Below, piece by piece: positions 1-5,379 of a DNA stretch of 5,379 nt. The notes beneath the pieces were generated by a model. The model ran no database searches, was not told the DNA's origin, and saw nothing but the letters and a program-made list of their open reading frames with translations. Source of the stretch: CAYWJT01 sp964458655 (GTDB lineage Bacteria > Acidobacteriota > Aminicenantia > Aminicenantales > Saccharicenantaceae). The position numbers were made by a program, and so were the translations under genes. Positions within the stretch are counted from its first letter, which is position 1. The number at the start of each line of letters is the position of its first letter. The stretch spans positions 1 to 5,379 of the forward strand of contig CAYWJT010000093.1 in NCBI GenBank assembly GCA_964458655.1, written 5' to 3'.

Positions 1-334
1 GCTTGGTCCCGCCTTCCACCGTTCCAGGCGGCTTGACGCTCTGACCGGCGGCCGCAGCCCGTTCGGCTCCGGCGGCCGCAGCCTGCGCTCCCGTCGCCGC
101 CGCCTCTCCAGCCGTCGCCTGCCCCGCGCGCTGGGCCTGCTGCTGCCCGCCTTGCTGAGCCCCGCCCTGGGACTGCTGGCGGCGCGCCCTCCTGGATTCG
201 GCCTCGCTGCGCCGGGTTTCCGCCGCCGCCTGCTCCGCCTGCTGTTGGGTCTGGTCCGCGCGGGCCTGCTGCCCGACGGCCTGTTGAGCTGCGGCCTGGG
301 CTTCCCGGGCCTGCTCGGCTCTGGCCGCATCGGC
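1..334 (-). other. Low-complexity Gln/Ala/Arg-rich tail of gene D
   Basis: From about residue 572 to the window edge the protein is dominated by Ala, Gln, Arg, Glu and Gly. The first half (about 572-625) has few Gly and could form an alpha-helical coiled coil; the later part becomes Gly/Gln-rich and then Ala/Gly-rich, and looks disordered. The underlying DNA is rich in GCC, GCG and CTG-type triplets. This composition produces a long open reading frame on the opposite strand that should not be taken as a gene. Confidence 0.8.
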
Positions 335-2047
335 CGTCAATTGATGGACGCTGCTCAACGTGATCTCGTCGCGGATGCGCAGGGCTTCGCCCACGTAACC
401 ATCGCGCCTCTCGTACGTGTCGGGGTACCTTCTCTTCGTTTCAGAGAGGAACTGGTCGATGTAACTCTCAGCAGAGCGCAGCGCGGCCGCATCCCTGGTT
501 TCGAGGTATTGCTCATAGAAGGCCTTGCCGGTCGCGAACAGGGCGTAAGGGTCCTGTATGAACCCGTAGGCCGCCATATAGAGCGGGATCCCGGCAATAT
601 AATTCTTATCGGCGATCAATTTGTCCCCGGACGCCATGGATCCTGTGTAACCGTCGATGGCCACGATCCTCGCGCGTATGCGCTCCCTGTCGAGCCGCAC
701 TCCGTCGATCGTGGTGAACATGTTGGCCCGTTCCAGGAGCCTTTCGTAATAAAGCTTGGCCAAGGGATACAGCCTGGCCTCAAAATTGCTGTCGCCCGCC
801 AGCAATAGGTAAGCCGGTTCTCTCGGGCATTTTTCCAGCGCCTGGCTGATATCCTCCAGCGCTTTCTTGTAATCCTTGGCATCGAAAAAGGCCTTGGCCC
901 TTATGTAAAAAGTGTCCGCGGCAAGTTTCGTCAGGCCGTCGCATTCCTGTTCCTGGCCGCTCCCGGCAGGGGACTCGCCGTCCCATCCAGGACCGTGATA
1001 AAGGGCTCCCGGGTATTGGTCGGGGCCGGCAGGCTCCGGCCCGGTCCCTTTGGGATCAGACGGCGCGGCCCAGAGCTCCGCCGCCGCTTCGGCTTCGGCG
1101 CCCCTCTCGGCGGCGTTGAGCATGATGTCGCCGAGCCAGAGGGTCGGCCGCGCTGCCGGGCCCGTTCTCAGGCCGGCCGCCGGCCCCCTGACCGGCGGCG
1201 CCGCCGACGCGCCGGCGCCGGTCGGCACCCGGTCGCACATCAGCGACAGGATGTGCGTGTAGGCCGCGTCCAGCATCTTCTGCATGTTCTCGTTCTCGCC
1301 GACCACGTCCAGCTGGATGGCTCCCTTCTGACGCAGCTCCTCCAGCGTCGCCTGCAGGTCCGCCCTCAGCTTCACCACCTTGACCGTCCCCTCGACCGCC
1401 AGCTTGATGTCGTGCTGCGTGTACACCTTGTCCCAGTCCACCTTCAGCTTGGCCTGGAAGGCCGGCGTCACACCGGCGAACTTCAGCACGAACTGCACCG
1501 AAATGTCCGAGGTCGGGTTCTTGAACGACTCCCAGAGGAGCGACGCCCCTTCCTCCGTCAGGGCGATCGATACGGCCGCCTTCTGGCCCGGCATCACAGG
1601 CGCCTTGCCCTCCCCGACGATCCGCCGGGTGAACAGCCCGCCCTCGCCGGCCGTGGCCGAGACGATCCGGAACGTCCCCTCCTTGAACGGCACCGGCCCG
1701 GCCACCTTGGCCTGGGGGTCGGTAAGCTTGAGGGCCGACTCGGCCGAGCTCAGCTCGCCGCTGGAATAGCCCCAGGTGACCAGGAAGTGGACCACTCCGC
1801 CCTTGGTCGCGCCGTCGGTCTTGGAGTACTTGATGAAGGTGAACTCCGGCGTGCCGTCGCGCTTGACGGCCAGCCGCGGCTCGTCCGGCACGAAGTAGTA
1901 CTTGTGCGGGTCGGCATGGTCCCGATAGAACACGAACCGCCCCGCCTGCACCACCTCGTCCAGCGCCACCTCCGCAACAAGCGGCAGGGCTGAGACGAGC
2001 GTGAGGATTGACATGACGGACAGGAACAAAGAGACGTTTCTTCTCAT
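1..2047 (-). CDS. Gene D: exported protein with the shared N-terminal domain fused to TPR repeats and a Gln/Ala-rich tail (3' end outside window)
   Basis: From the ATG at 2047 the frame runs open for 682 codons to the left edge with no stop. The start has a GGGAGGG Shine-Dalgarno site seven bases upstream and opens directly into a signal peptide (Arg2-Arg3, hydrophobic 5-24, cleavage probably after Ala25 or Ala20). Residues about 36-272 are the domain shared with gene B, including RDHADPH at 42-48, AGEGG at 133-137, LTEEG at 163-167, PTSDIS at 178-183 and VDWDKVY at 203-209. In a 64-residue block starting at residue 124 I count 45 identities to B. Residues 273-302 are a Pro/Ala/Gly linker, and a Trp-Leu-Gly at 304-306 recalls the one in B. 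TPR-like repeats span about 377-545, and a Gln/Ala/Arg-rich, possibly coiled-coil tail starts near 572. TPRs usually bind partner proteins, so D may be a scaffold or adaptor for the other products; that is inference. The beta modules of A to C are absent from the visible part. Confidence 0.93.
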   Translation of the reverse strand, partial: MRRNVSLFLSVMSILTLVSALPLVAEVALDEVVQAGRFVFYRDHADPHKYYFVPDEPRLAVKRDGTPEFTFIKYSKTDGATKGGVVHFLVTWGYSSGELSSAESALKLTDPQAKVAGPVPFKEGTFRIVSATAGEGGLFTRRIVGEGKAPVMPGQKAAVSIALTEEGASLLWESFKNPTSDISVQFVLKFAGVTPAFQAKLKVDWDKVYTQHDIKLAVEGTVKVVKLRADLQATLEELRQKGAIQLDVVGENENMQKMLDAAYTHILSLMCDRVPTGAGASAAPPVRGPAAGLRTGPAARPTLWLGDIMLNAAERGAEAEAAAELWAAPSDPKGTGPEPAGPDQYPGALYHGPGWDGESPAGSGQEQECDGLTKLAADTFYIRAKAFFDAKDYKKALEDISQALEKCPREPAYLLLAGDSNFEARLYPLAKLYYERLLERANMFTTIDGVRLDRERIRARIVAIDGYTGSMASGDKLIADKNYIAGIPLYMAAYGFIQDPYALFATGKAFYEQYLETRDAAALRSAESYIDQFLSETKRRYPDTYERRDGYVGEALRIRDEITLSSVHQLTADAARAEQAREAQAAAQQAVGQQARADQTQQQAEQAAAETRRSEAESRRARRQQSQGGAQQGGQQQAQRAGQATAGEAAATGAQAAAAGAERAAAAGQSVKPPGTVEGGTK
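45..83 (-). repeat. 15-bp direct repeat, 24-bp period, inside the gene D tail
   Basis: The 15-base string ccggcggccgcagcc occurs at 45-59 and again at 69-83. The offset of 24 bases keeps the reading frame, so each copy encodes the same Ala-Ala-Ala-Ala-Gly run, spaced eight residues apart. It is a small in-frame duplication consistent with slippage in low-complexity coding DNA. Confidence 0.85.
413..919 (-). other. TPR-like repeat region within gene D
   Basis: Residues 377-410 fit the 34-residue TPR consensus well: small residue Ala384 at position 8, Phe387 at 11, Tyr393 at 17, Ala396 at 20, Ile400 at 24, Ala403 at 27 and Pro408 at 32. Residues 411-444 form a looser second repeat with Ala417-Gly418, Ala430 and Tyr434. 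A third fits at about 467-500 (Gly474, Leu477, Tyr483, Gly486, Tyr490, Ala493). A degenerate fourth, with an apparent insertion, runs to about 545. The first repeat is confident, the second and third are likely, and the fourth is tentative. Confidence 0.75.
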
Positions 2048-2053
2048 GTCGCA

Positions 2054-2060
2054 CCCTCCC
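2054..2060 (-). promoter_or_regulatory. Shine-Dalgarno site of gene D
   Basis: On the minus strand GGGAGGG lies seven bases before the ATG at 2047. A GTG at 2054 in another frame overlaps this site; it opens a non-hydrophobic, low-complexity shadow frame and is not the gene start. Confidence 0.8.
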
Positions 2061-2102
2061 TATAGATACCGGTGCTCGACCCGGGACGGAGCAGGCCGGG
2101 GG

Positions 2103-3149
2103 TTACCACCGGCCGCCTCCCGCCGCGGGTTTCGAGGTTTCGTTCTTTATCACCGTGTCGTAGGTTGAAAGGTCGAGGAAGGCGTTGTCGCCTTCCTGCC
2201 ATTCGCTCCTCTCCGAACGGCCGTCGCCGTAGATGCGGGTCAGCCGGTAGCGGTATTTGCCGCCCTTCGCCTCGGGGATGTTGAACTCGAGGTCGACCTG
2301 CGGCTCGCTCCCGGCCGAGAAGCTGACGGTCTTGAAGTCGCGCTGGCCCCGGGCCGTCCGGATCTCGATCTCGACCGTGAGCTTGGCCAGGCCCCCCGCG
2401 GGGTTGTTCAGGAAATCGAAGCAGATGACGCTCAGGCGCCGGTAGTTGAAGGAGAACTTCTCGGCCAGGTTGATGACCTTGAAGAGGTCCGGCTGGTCGT
2501 CCATTGATACGGGGACGGCCAGGCTCAGCCGGCCGCCCCTCTCGCCCGGTTTGAGCTTGCCTTCTTCATCGAGCTCGTAGCCCCCGTAGGAGAAGGAACA
2601 TTCGACGCTCAGGCCGGCCGCCTTCTTCTCCTCGAACAACGCCCAGAGGTAGGAGGCGGAGGCGCCGCTTAAGGGCAGACTGAAGTTCTTCCCTGCCCAG
2701 AGAACCCTGTTCGAGGCCAGCTCTTTTTTCTCCTGTTTCTCCTGACCGGTCGCGTCGCCTTCAAGGCCGGTGTAGCTGAGGGCTATCTCCATGGCCTCGA
2801 TGGGCACGGGCCGGTACTCGAACCCGGCGCCTTTGGCCGCTTTCAGCGCCTGCGAGTCGTCGCCGAGCTCCACGTCCAGGCCCAGGACGCCCCCGCTCGT
2901 CGTGCTCAGCCCTCCGGCCGCCCCCTGCTTGACATGCATGTACTTGTAGAAGAAGAAGCGGGGTTTCCCGAATGTCTGGGCCAGGACGAGCGAGGTCGGG
3001 ACGTAATAGAAGAGCTTCGGGTCGCGATGGTCAGGATATATGATGATCCTGCCGGCGACGGTCTCCGGCCTGGACAGCACGGGTTCGGCTTGGAGGAGGG
3101 CAGCGACCAACAGGACGGCCGGCGCCGCCAGTATCGCGAACCGCTTCAC
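2103..3149 (-). CDS. Gene C: exported 348-residue divergent paralogue of gene B, function unknown
   Basis: Complete protein that starts with GTG, supported by an AAGGAG Shine-Dalgarno site six bases upstream and by a signal peptide beginning immediately (Lys2-Arg3, hydrophobic 4-20, probable cleavage after Ala21 before Glu-Pro). Residues 35-51 match the N-terminal motif of B and D: PDHRDP followed by aromatic residues and Pro. GKPRFFFYKY at 61-70 also corresponds, and a Gly-Gly-Val stretch near 86-95 aligns with the block after it. A weaker match to the B/D segment from LTEEG onward lies at about 158-192. A charged insert rich in Lys, Glu and Gln occupies 131-144. The C-terminal half is beta-rich and carries the module shared with A and B: Tyr299-x-Tyr301 and Trp317, sixteen residues after Tyr301. 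The last 14 residues look disordered. It is smaller than B because it has one C-terminal module instead of two. The paralogy is inferred from motif order and spacing; the function is unknown. Confidence 0.93.
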   Translation of the reverse strand: MKRFAILAAPAVLLVAALLQAEPVLSRPETVAGRIIIYPDHRDPKLFYYVPTSLVLAQTFGKPRFFFYKYMHVKQGAAGGLSTTSGGVLGLDVELGDDSQALKAAKGAGFEYRPVPIEAMEIALSYTGLEGDATGQEKQEKKELASNRVLWAGKNFSLPLSGASASYLWALFEEKKAAGLSVECSFSYGGYELDEEGKLKPGERGGRLSLAVPVSMDDQPDLFKVINLAEKFSFNYRRLSVICFDFLNNPAGGLAKLTVEIEIRTARGQRDFKTVSFSAGSEPQVDLEFNIPEAKGGKYRYRLTRIYGDGRSERSEWQEGDNAFLDLSTYDTVIKNETSKPAAGGGRW

Positions 3150-3155
3150 CGCCCG

Positions 3156-3161
3156 CTCCTT
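3156..3161 (-). promoter_or_regulatory. Shine-Dalgarno site that supports the GTG start of gene C
   Basis: On the minus strand AAGGAG lies six bases before the GTG at 3149. With the signal peptide that begins right after it, this decides for a GTG start. It lies in the 31-base gap after the gene B stop, which points to co-transcription. Confidence 0.8.
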
Positions 3162-3180
3162 ATCTTTACCTTCGTCTCCC

Positions 3181-4866
3181 TCACTTTTTCTCGTAATAGG
3201 CGTAGATGAAGGGGTCGGTGGCCTTCTTCCAGCCCGATGAGACCTTGGTGTTGTCCTTGAAGAGCCAGGTTATGTTGTACTCGTACTCGAGGTTGTTGGG
3301 CTCGTGGAAATAGACGTAGTTGATGTTGAGCGGGTCGCCCTTGCGCAGGACGACCTCCTTCTGCAGCTCGCGGCCGAAGTTCTTGTGCCGGAACTGGACG
3401 GCGATGCGGATGACGCCGTTCTGGCTCATGTTCTCTTCCTCGGCCAGGACCTCGATGTAACGGTACTTGTGCGGCGGGGTCAGCGTGATGACGGGCTGGC
3501 TGGTCTTTATCCAATCGCCGGCCACTTCCAAGCCGCCGGCGTAGCTCCAGAGGGGCTTGTACTCGTATTCCAGCCACTTGTCGGTCGCGTCGCCTTTCCT
3601 GCGGTACTTGAGCGATAGCCTGTTGCCGTTCTGCCCGAACTTGGTCTTGTCGAAGATGAGGTCCTCGGTGACGGACTTCATGTCGGGGTCCTCGTACTCC
3701 TTCTTGAAGGTGATGCCGGCGAAGTTGAGGAACTGCTGGAAGGTCTCCAGGTCCTCCCCGTCCAGGATGACGTTTATGGTGCGTTCCTCGAAGGTCGGGT
3801 CGTCGAGGTCGACGACGCTGAAGATCTGCTGGTTACGGTTGTGCTGCTTGTAGATCTCGCCGATGTTGCCGGTGAGCGGCACCTCCCGCTGGTCGCGCTT
3901 GCGCCTGGTCAGGTCCACGGTGTACTTGCCCGTGAGCTTCACGGTTTTCCGGTAGAAGCCGAAGTGGGCCTGGCCGAAGAGCTTGCCCAGCCAGTTGCTG
4001 CCCGTCGAGGCCTGGGACTTGCCGATATCCTCCGGGTTGACCGGCTTGGCGTCGAACATCATCTTGGTGATGGTGTTGTAGGCCGTGTCGAGCAGCTCGT
4101 CCATCTTGGTGTCCTCGCCGATGACGTCGAGCTTGATGGCCCCCTGCTCCCGGAGCTCGGCGTAGATCTTCTGGATCTGGGCGCTGACGAAGAAGTTGCC
4201 GACGCTGGCCTTGAATTCCTTGTGGTCGTAGACCTTGTCCCAGTCCACCGTGAGCAGGGCGTGGTAGGCCGGCGTCAGGCCTTGGTAGGTCATGACGAAC
4301 TGGACCGAGATGTCGGAGGTCGGCTGCTTGAAGGAGTTCATGAGCAGGGTCGAGCCCTCCTCGGTCAGGGCGATGGAGACGGCCGCTTCCGAGCCGGCCA
4401 GCAGGGGAGCTTTGCCCGTTCCGACCACCTTGCGGCTGAAGATGCCGCCCTCGCCGGCCGAGGCGGATATGATATGGAAATCGCCCTTGACGAACATGAC
4501 CGGCCCGACGATCTTGCCGTCCTTGTCGAACTTGGTCAGCTCCTGCCGGGCCTTGTTGAGCTCCTCCTTGGTCAGGCCGAAGGTGCATAGGAAATGGAGG
4601 ATGCCTCCGGTTATCTCCTTGCCCGTGCGGACGTACTGGATGAAGCTGAACTTGGGCGTGCCGTCGGGCCAGGTGGCCACGCGCGGGCCCAGCGGCATGT
4701 AGTGGTAGGCGTGCGGGTCGGCGTGGTCGCGGAAAAGGAGCGCGTTGCTGACCTGGACCGGCTCGGCGTCGAGCAGGACCTCGGCCCAGACCGCCGGGGC
4801 CAGGACGGCCGCGGCCAGGGCCAGCGATATCATGAGACGGAAGCCACGTGAAAGCAGACTTTTCAT
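3181..4866 (-). CDS. Gene B: exported two-part protein with the shared N-terminal domain and two tandem C-terminal beta modules, function unknown
   Basis: Complete 561-residue protein. The ATG start has a strong AGGAGGT Shine-Dalgarno site just upstream. Residues 1-28 form a signal peptide: Lys2 and Arg7/Arg10, a hydrophobic core, and probable cleavage after Val-Trp-Ala. There is no Cys after the site, so it is not a lipoprotein. Residues about 41-272 are the N-terminal domain shared with gene D. Its landmarks are an RDHADPH motif at 46-52, GTPxFxF near 69-75, AGEGG at 137-141, LTEEG at 167-171, PTSDIS at 182-187 and VDWDKVY at 207-213. A charged linker with a Trp-Leu-Gly at 292-294 follows. 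Two tandem beta-rich modules come next, each with LEYEY (432-436 and 526-530) and a Trp exactly 16 residues after the last Tyr (452 and 546). The protein is likely periplasmic or extracellular. It sits between A and C in an apparent operon. I do not recognise a named family, and no catalytic residue set is evident. Confidence 0.95.
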   Translation of the reverse strand: MKSLLSRGFRLMISLALAAAVLAPAVWAEVLLDAEPVQVSNALLFRDHADPHAYHYMPLGPRVATWPDGTPKFSFIQYVRTGKEITGGILHFLCTFGLTKEELNKARQELTKFDKDGKIVGPVMFVKGDFHIISASAGEGGIFSRKVVGTGKAPLLAGSEAAVSIALTEEGSTLLMNSFKQPTSDISVQFVMTYQGLTPAYHALLTVDWDKVYDHKEFKASVGNFFVSAQIQKIYAELREQGAIKLDVIGEDTKMDELLDTAYNTITKMMFDAKPVNPEDIGKSQASTGSNWLGKLFGQAHFGFYRKTVKLTGKYTVDLTRRKRDQREVPLTGNIGEIYKQHNRNQQIFSVVDLDDPTFEERTINVILDGEDLETFQQFLNFAGITFKKEYEDPDMKSVTEDLIFDKTKFGQNGNRLSLKYRRKGDATDKWLEYEYKPLWSYAGGLEVAGDWIKTSQPVITLTPPHKYRYIEVLAEEENMSQNGVIRIAVQFRHKNFGRELQKEVVLRKGDPLNINYVYFHEPNNLEYEYNITWLFKDNTKVSSGWKKATDPFIYAYYEKK

Positions 4867-4870
4867 TCTT

Positions 4871-4877
4871 ACCTCCT
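4871..4877 (-). promoter_or_regulatory. Shine-Dalgarno site of gene B
   Basis: On the minus strand AGGAGGT precedes the ATG of gene B with four bases between. It is close to a perfect anti-16S match and fixes the start at 4866. Confidence 0.85.
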
Positions 4878-4916
4878 CGGGCGCTCGCGTCAGGCCGACG
4901 GGCCGCGGCTGCGCCG

Positions 4917-5379
4917 TTATCTATTGAACAGGGCCTTTATATGGACGATGCCCAGGGTCAGGTCGAGCGAGTCCGTCACTTTCTCCCAGGCGGCCGACTC
5001 GGCCGTTTCGCCGGTTTTGAGCACGGCCTTGACCTTGTACTCGAAGGAGAACTGCTCCTCGCTCGACGCCGGCAGGTAGACCACGATGGCGTCCGTGAGC
5101 TTGTTCTTGTTGAAATCGAGACCGGTGACGAGCCCGCTCTTGGCCTGGGCGCTCAGGTAGGGCGACCTGACGTCCAGGTGGACCTTCTCGACCTCGAGAG
5201 GCGTGTCATAGGCCGACGGGTCGAAGACGTTGGCCAGCACCTCGACCGCCACCTTCCTCATCCTCTCGATGTAGCTGACGACCTCGATGTTGCCCCAGAC
5301 TTTCTCCAAGCAGGGCTGGCAGTCGAAGTCCGGGGCCACGTCCATCCAGAAGCTTCGGGCGTAGGTCTTGAAGAAGGCG
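4917..5379 (-). CDS. Gene A: C-terminal part of an uncharacterised protein with a beta-rich C-terminal module (5' end outside window)
   Basis: The frame is open from the right edge of the window to a TAA stop, giving 153 visible residues. The first Met in this frame lies at base 5345, but 11 open codons precede it and no Shine-Dalgarno site is evident there, so it is probably internal. Visible residues 20-23 form a CxxC motif (Cys-Gln-Pro-Cys). Residues about 63-148 look like alternating beta strands and match the C-terminal modules of genes B and C: an aromatic-x-aromatic-x-Tyr run at residues 110-114, then Trp131 followed by Glu-Lys. Transcription would continue into gene B after 50 bases. 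By analogy with its neighbours the missing part may hold a signal peptide and the shared N-terminal domain, but that is inference. No known family or enzymatic motif is recognised. The frame is secure; the function is unknown. Confidence 0.85.
   Translation of the reverse strand, partial: AFFKTYARSFWMDVAPDFDCQPCLEKVWGNIEVVSYIERMRKVAVEVLANVFDPSAYDTPLEVEKVHLDVRSPYLSAQAKSGLVTGLDFNKNKLTDAIVVYLPASSEEQFSFEYKVKAVLKTGETAESAAWEKVTDSLDLTLGIVHIKALFNR

Noticed and set aside
152..808. 218-codon plus-strand ORF opposite gene D
   Set aside because: It is antisense to the TPR and Gln/Ala region of D, is Leu/Gly/Arg-rich from low-complexity GC-rich DNA, and has no domain pattern.
995..1993. 332-codon plus-strand ORF opposite the D N-domain
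   Set aside because: It is an Arg/His/Leu-rich shadow. The minus-strand frame here is collinear with gene B, which shows the true coding frame.
1056..2054. 332-codon minus-strand frame starting at GTG 2054
   Set aside because: Its GTG overlaps the Shine-Dalgarno site of D, it has no signal peptide, and its Gly/Arg/Ala-rich product has no similarity to the paralogues, whereas the frame from 2047 does.
2048..2102. Terminator or promoter between genes C and D
   Set aside because: The 55 bases are GC-rich with short complementary stretches, but I see no stem followed by a T-run on the minus strand and no convincing -35/-10 pair.
3841..4590. 249-codon plus-strand ORF and the 251-codon minus-strand frame (3833-4588) over gene B
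   Set aside because: Both overlap the well-supported gene B and have shadow composition (Leu/Val/Gly/Asp-rich or Arg/Gln/Gly-rich).
4783..4866. Lipoprotein signal in gene B (and likewise C and D)
   Set aside because: No Cys lies at or near the predicted cleavage sites, so a lipobox is absent and ordinary signal peptidase I processing is more likely.
4867..4916. Terminator between genes A and B
   Set aside because: The gap is GC-rich with possible short stems, but no T-run follows, and it ends in the Shine-Dalgarno site of B.
5343..5345. ATG as the start of gene A
   Set aside because: The frame is open upstream to the window edge with plausible residues, and no Shine-Dalgarno site precedes this ATG, so it is read as internal.

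Overview
The window is a GC-rich bacterial segment carrying four consecutive genes, all read from the minus strand (right to left) and separated by only 31 to 55 bases. They have clear Shine-Dalgarno sites and no visible terminator between them, so they look like one operon. In order of transcription they are: A, the C-terminal end of a protein cut by the right edge (4917-5379); B, a 561-residue secreted protein (3181-4866); C, a 348-residue secreted protein (2103-3149); and D, a secreted protein of at least 682 residues cut by the left edge (1-2047). Gene D is open over its whole visible length, and several long ORFs in other frames overlie it.

The genes form a modular family. B, C and D each begin with a signal peptide whose likely cleavage site is followed by Glu. 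None has a Cys there, so they look like exported soluble proteins rather than lipoproteins. B and D share an N-terminal domain that is strikingly similar up to residue 272 of both (45 of 64 residues identical by hand count in the best block). C carries a much more divergent version. A, B and C share a C-terminal beta-rich module marked by an aromatic-x-aromatic pair followed 16 to 17 residues later by a Trp. B holds two tandem copies spaced exactly 94 residues apart. D lacks that module and instead has a Pro/Ala/Gly linker, about four TPR-like repeats, and a Gln/Ala/Arg-rich tail that runs out of the window.

I do not recognise a named family for the shared N-terminal domain or the C-terminal beta module, and no enzymatic signature is evident. 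The reasonable inference is a set of envelope or extracellular proteins that arose by duplication and domain exchange and act together, with the TPR protein D as a candidate partner-binding component. The substrate or process is unknown. There is no rRNA, tRNA, mobile element, CRISPR array or taxonomic marker. The sequence suggests a high-GC, probably diderm bacterium but does not name a phylum. No intergenic gap exceeds 55 bases, and the plus strand holds only shadow ORFs.
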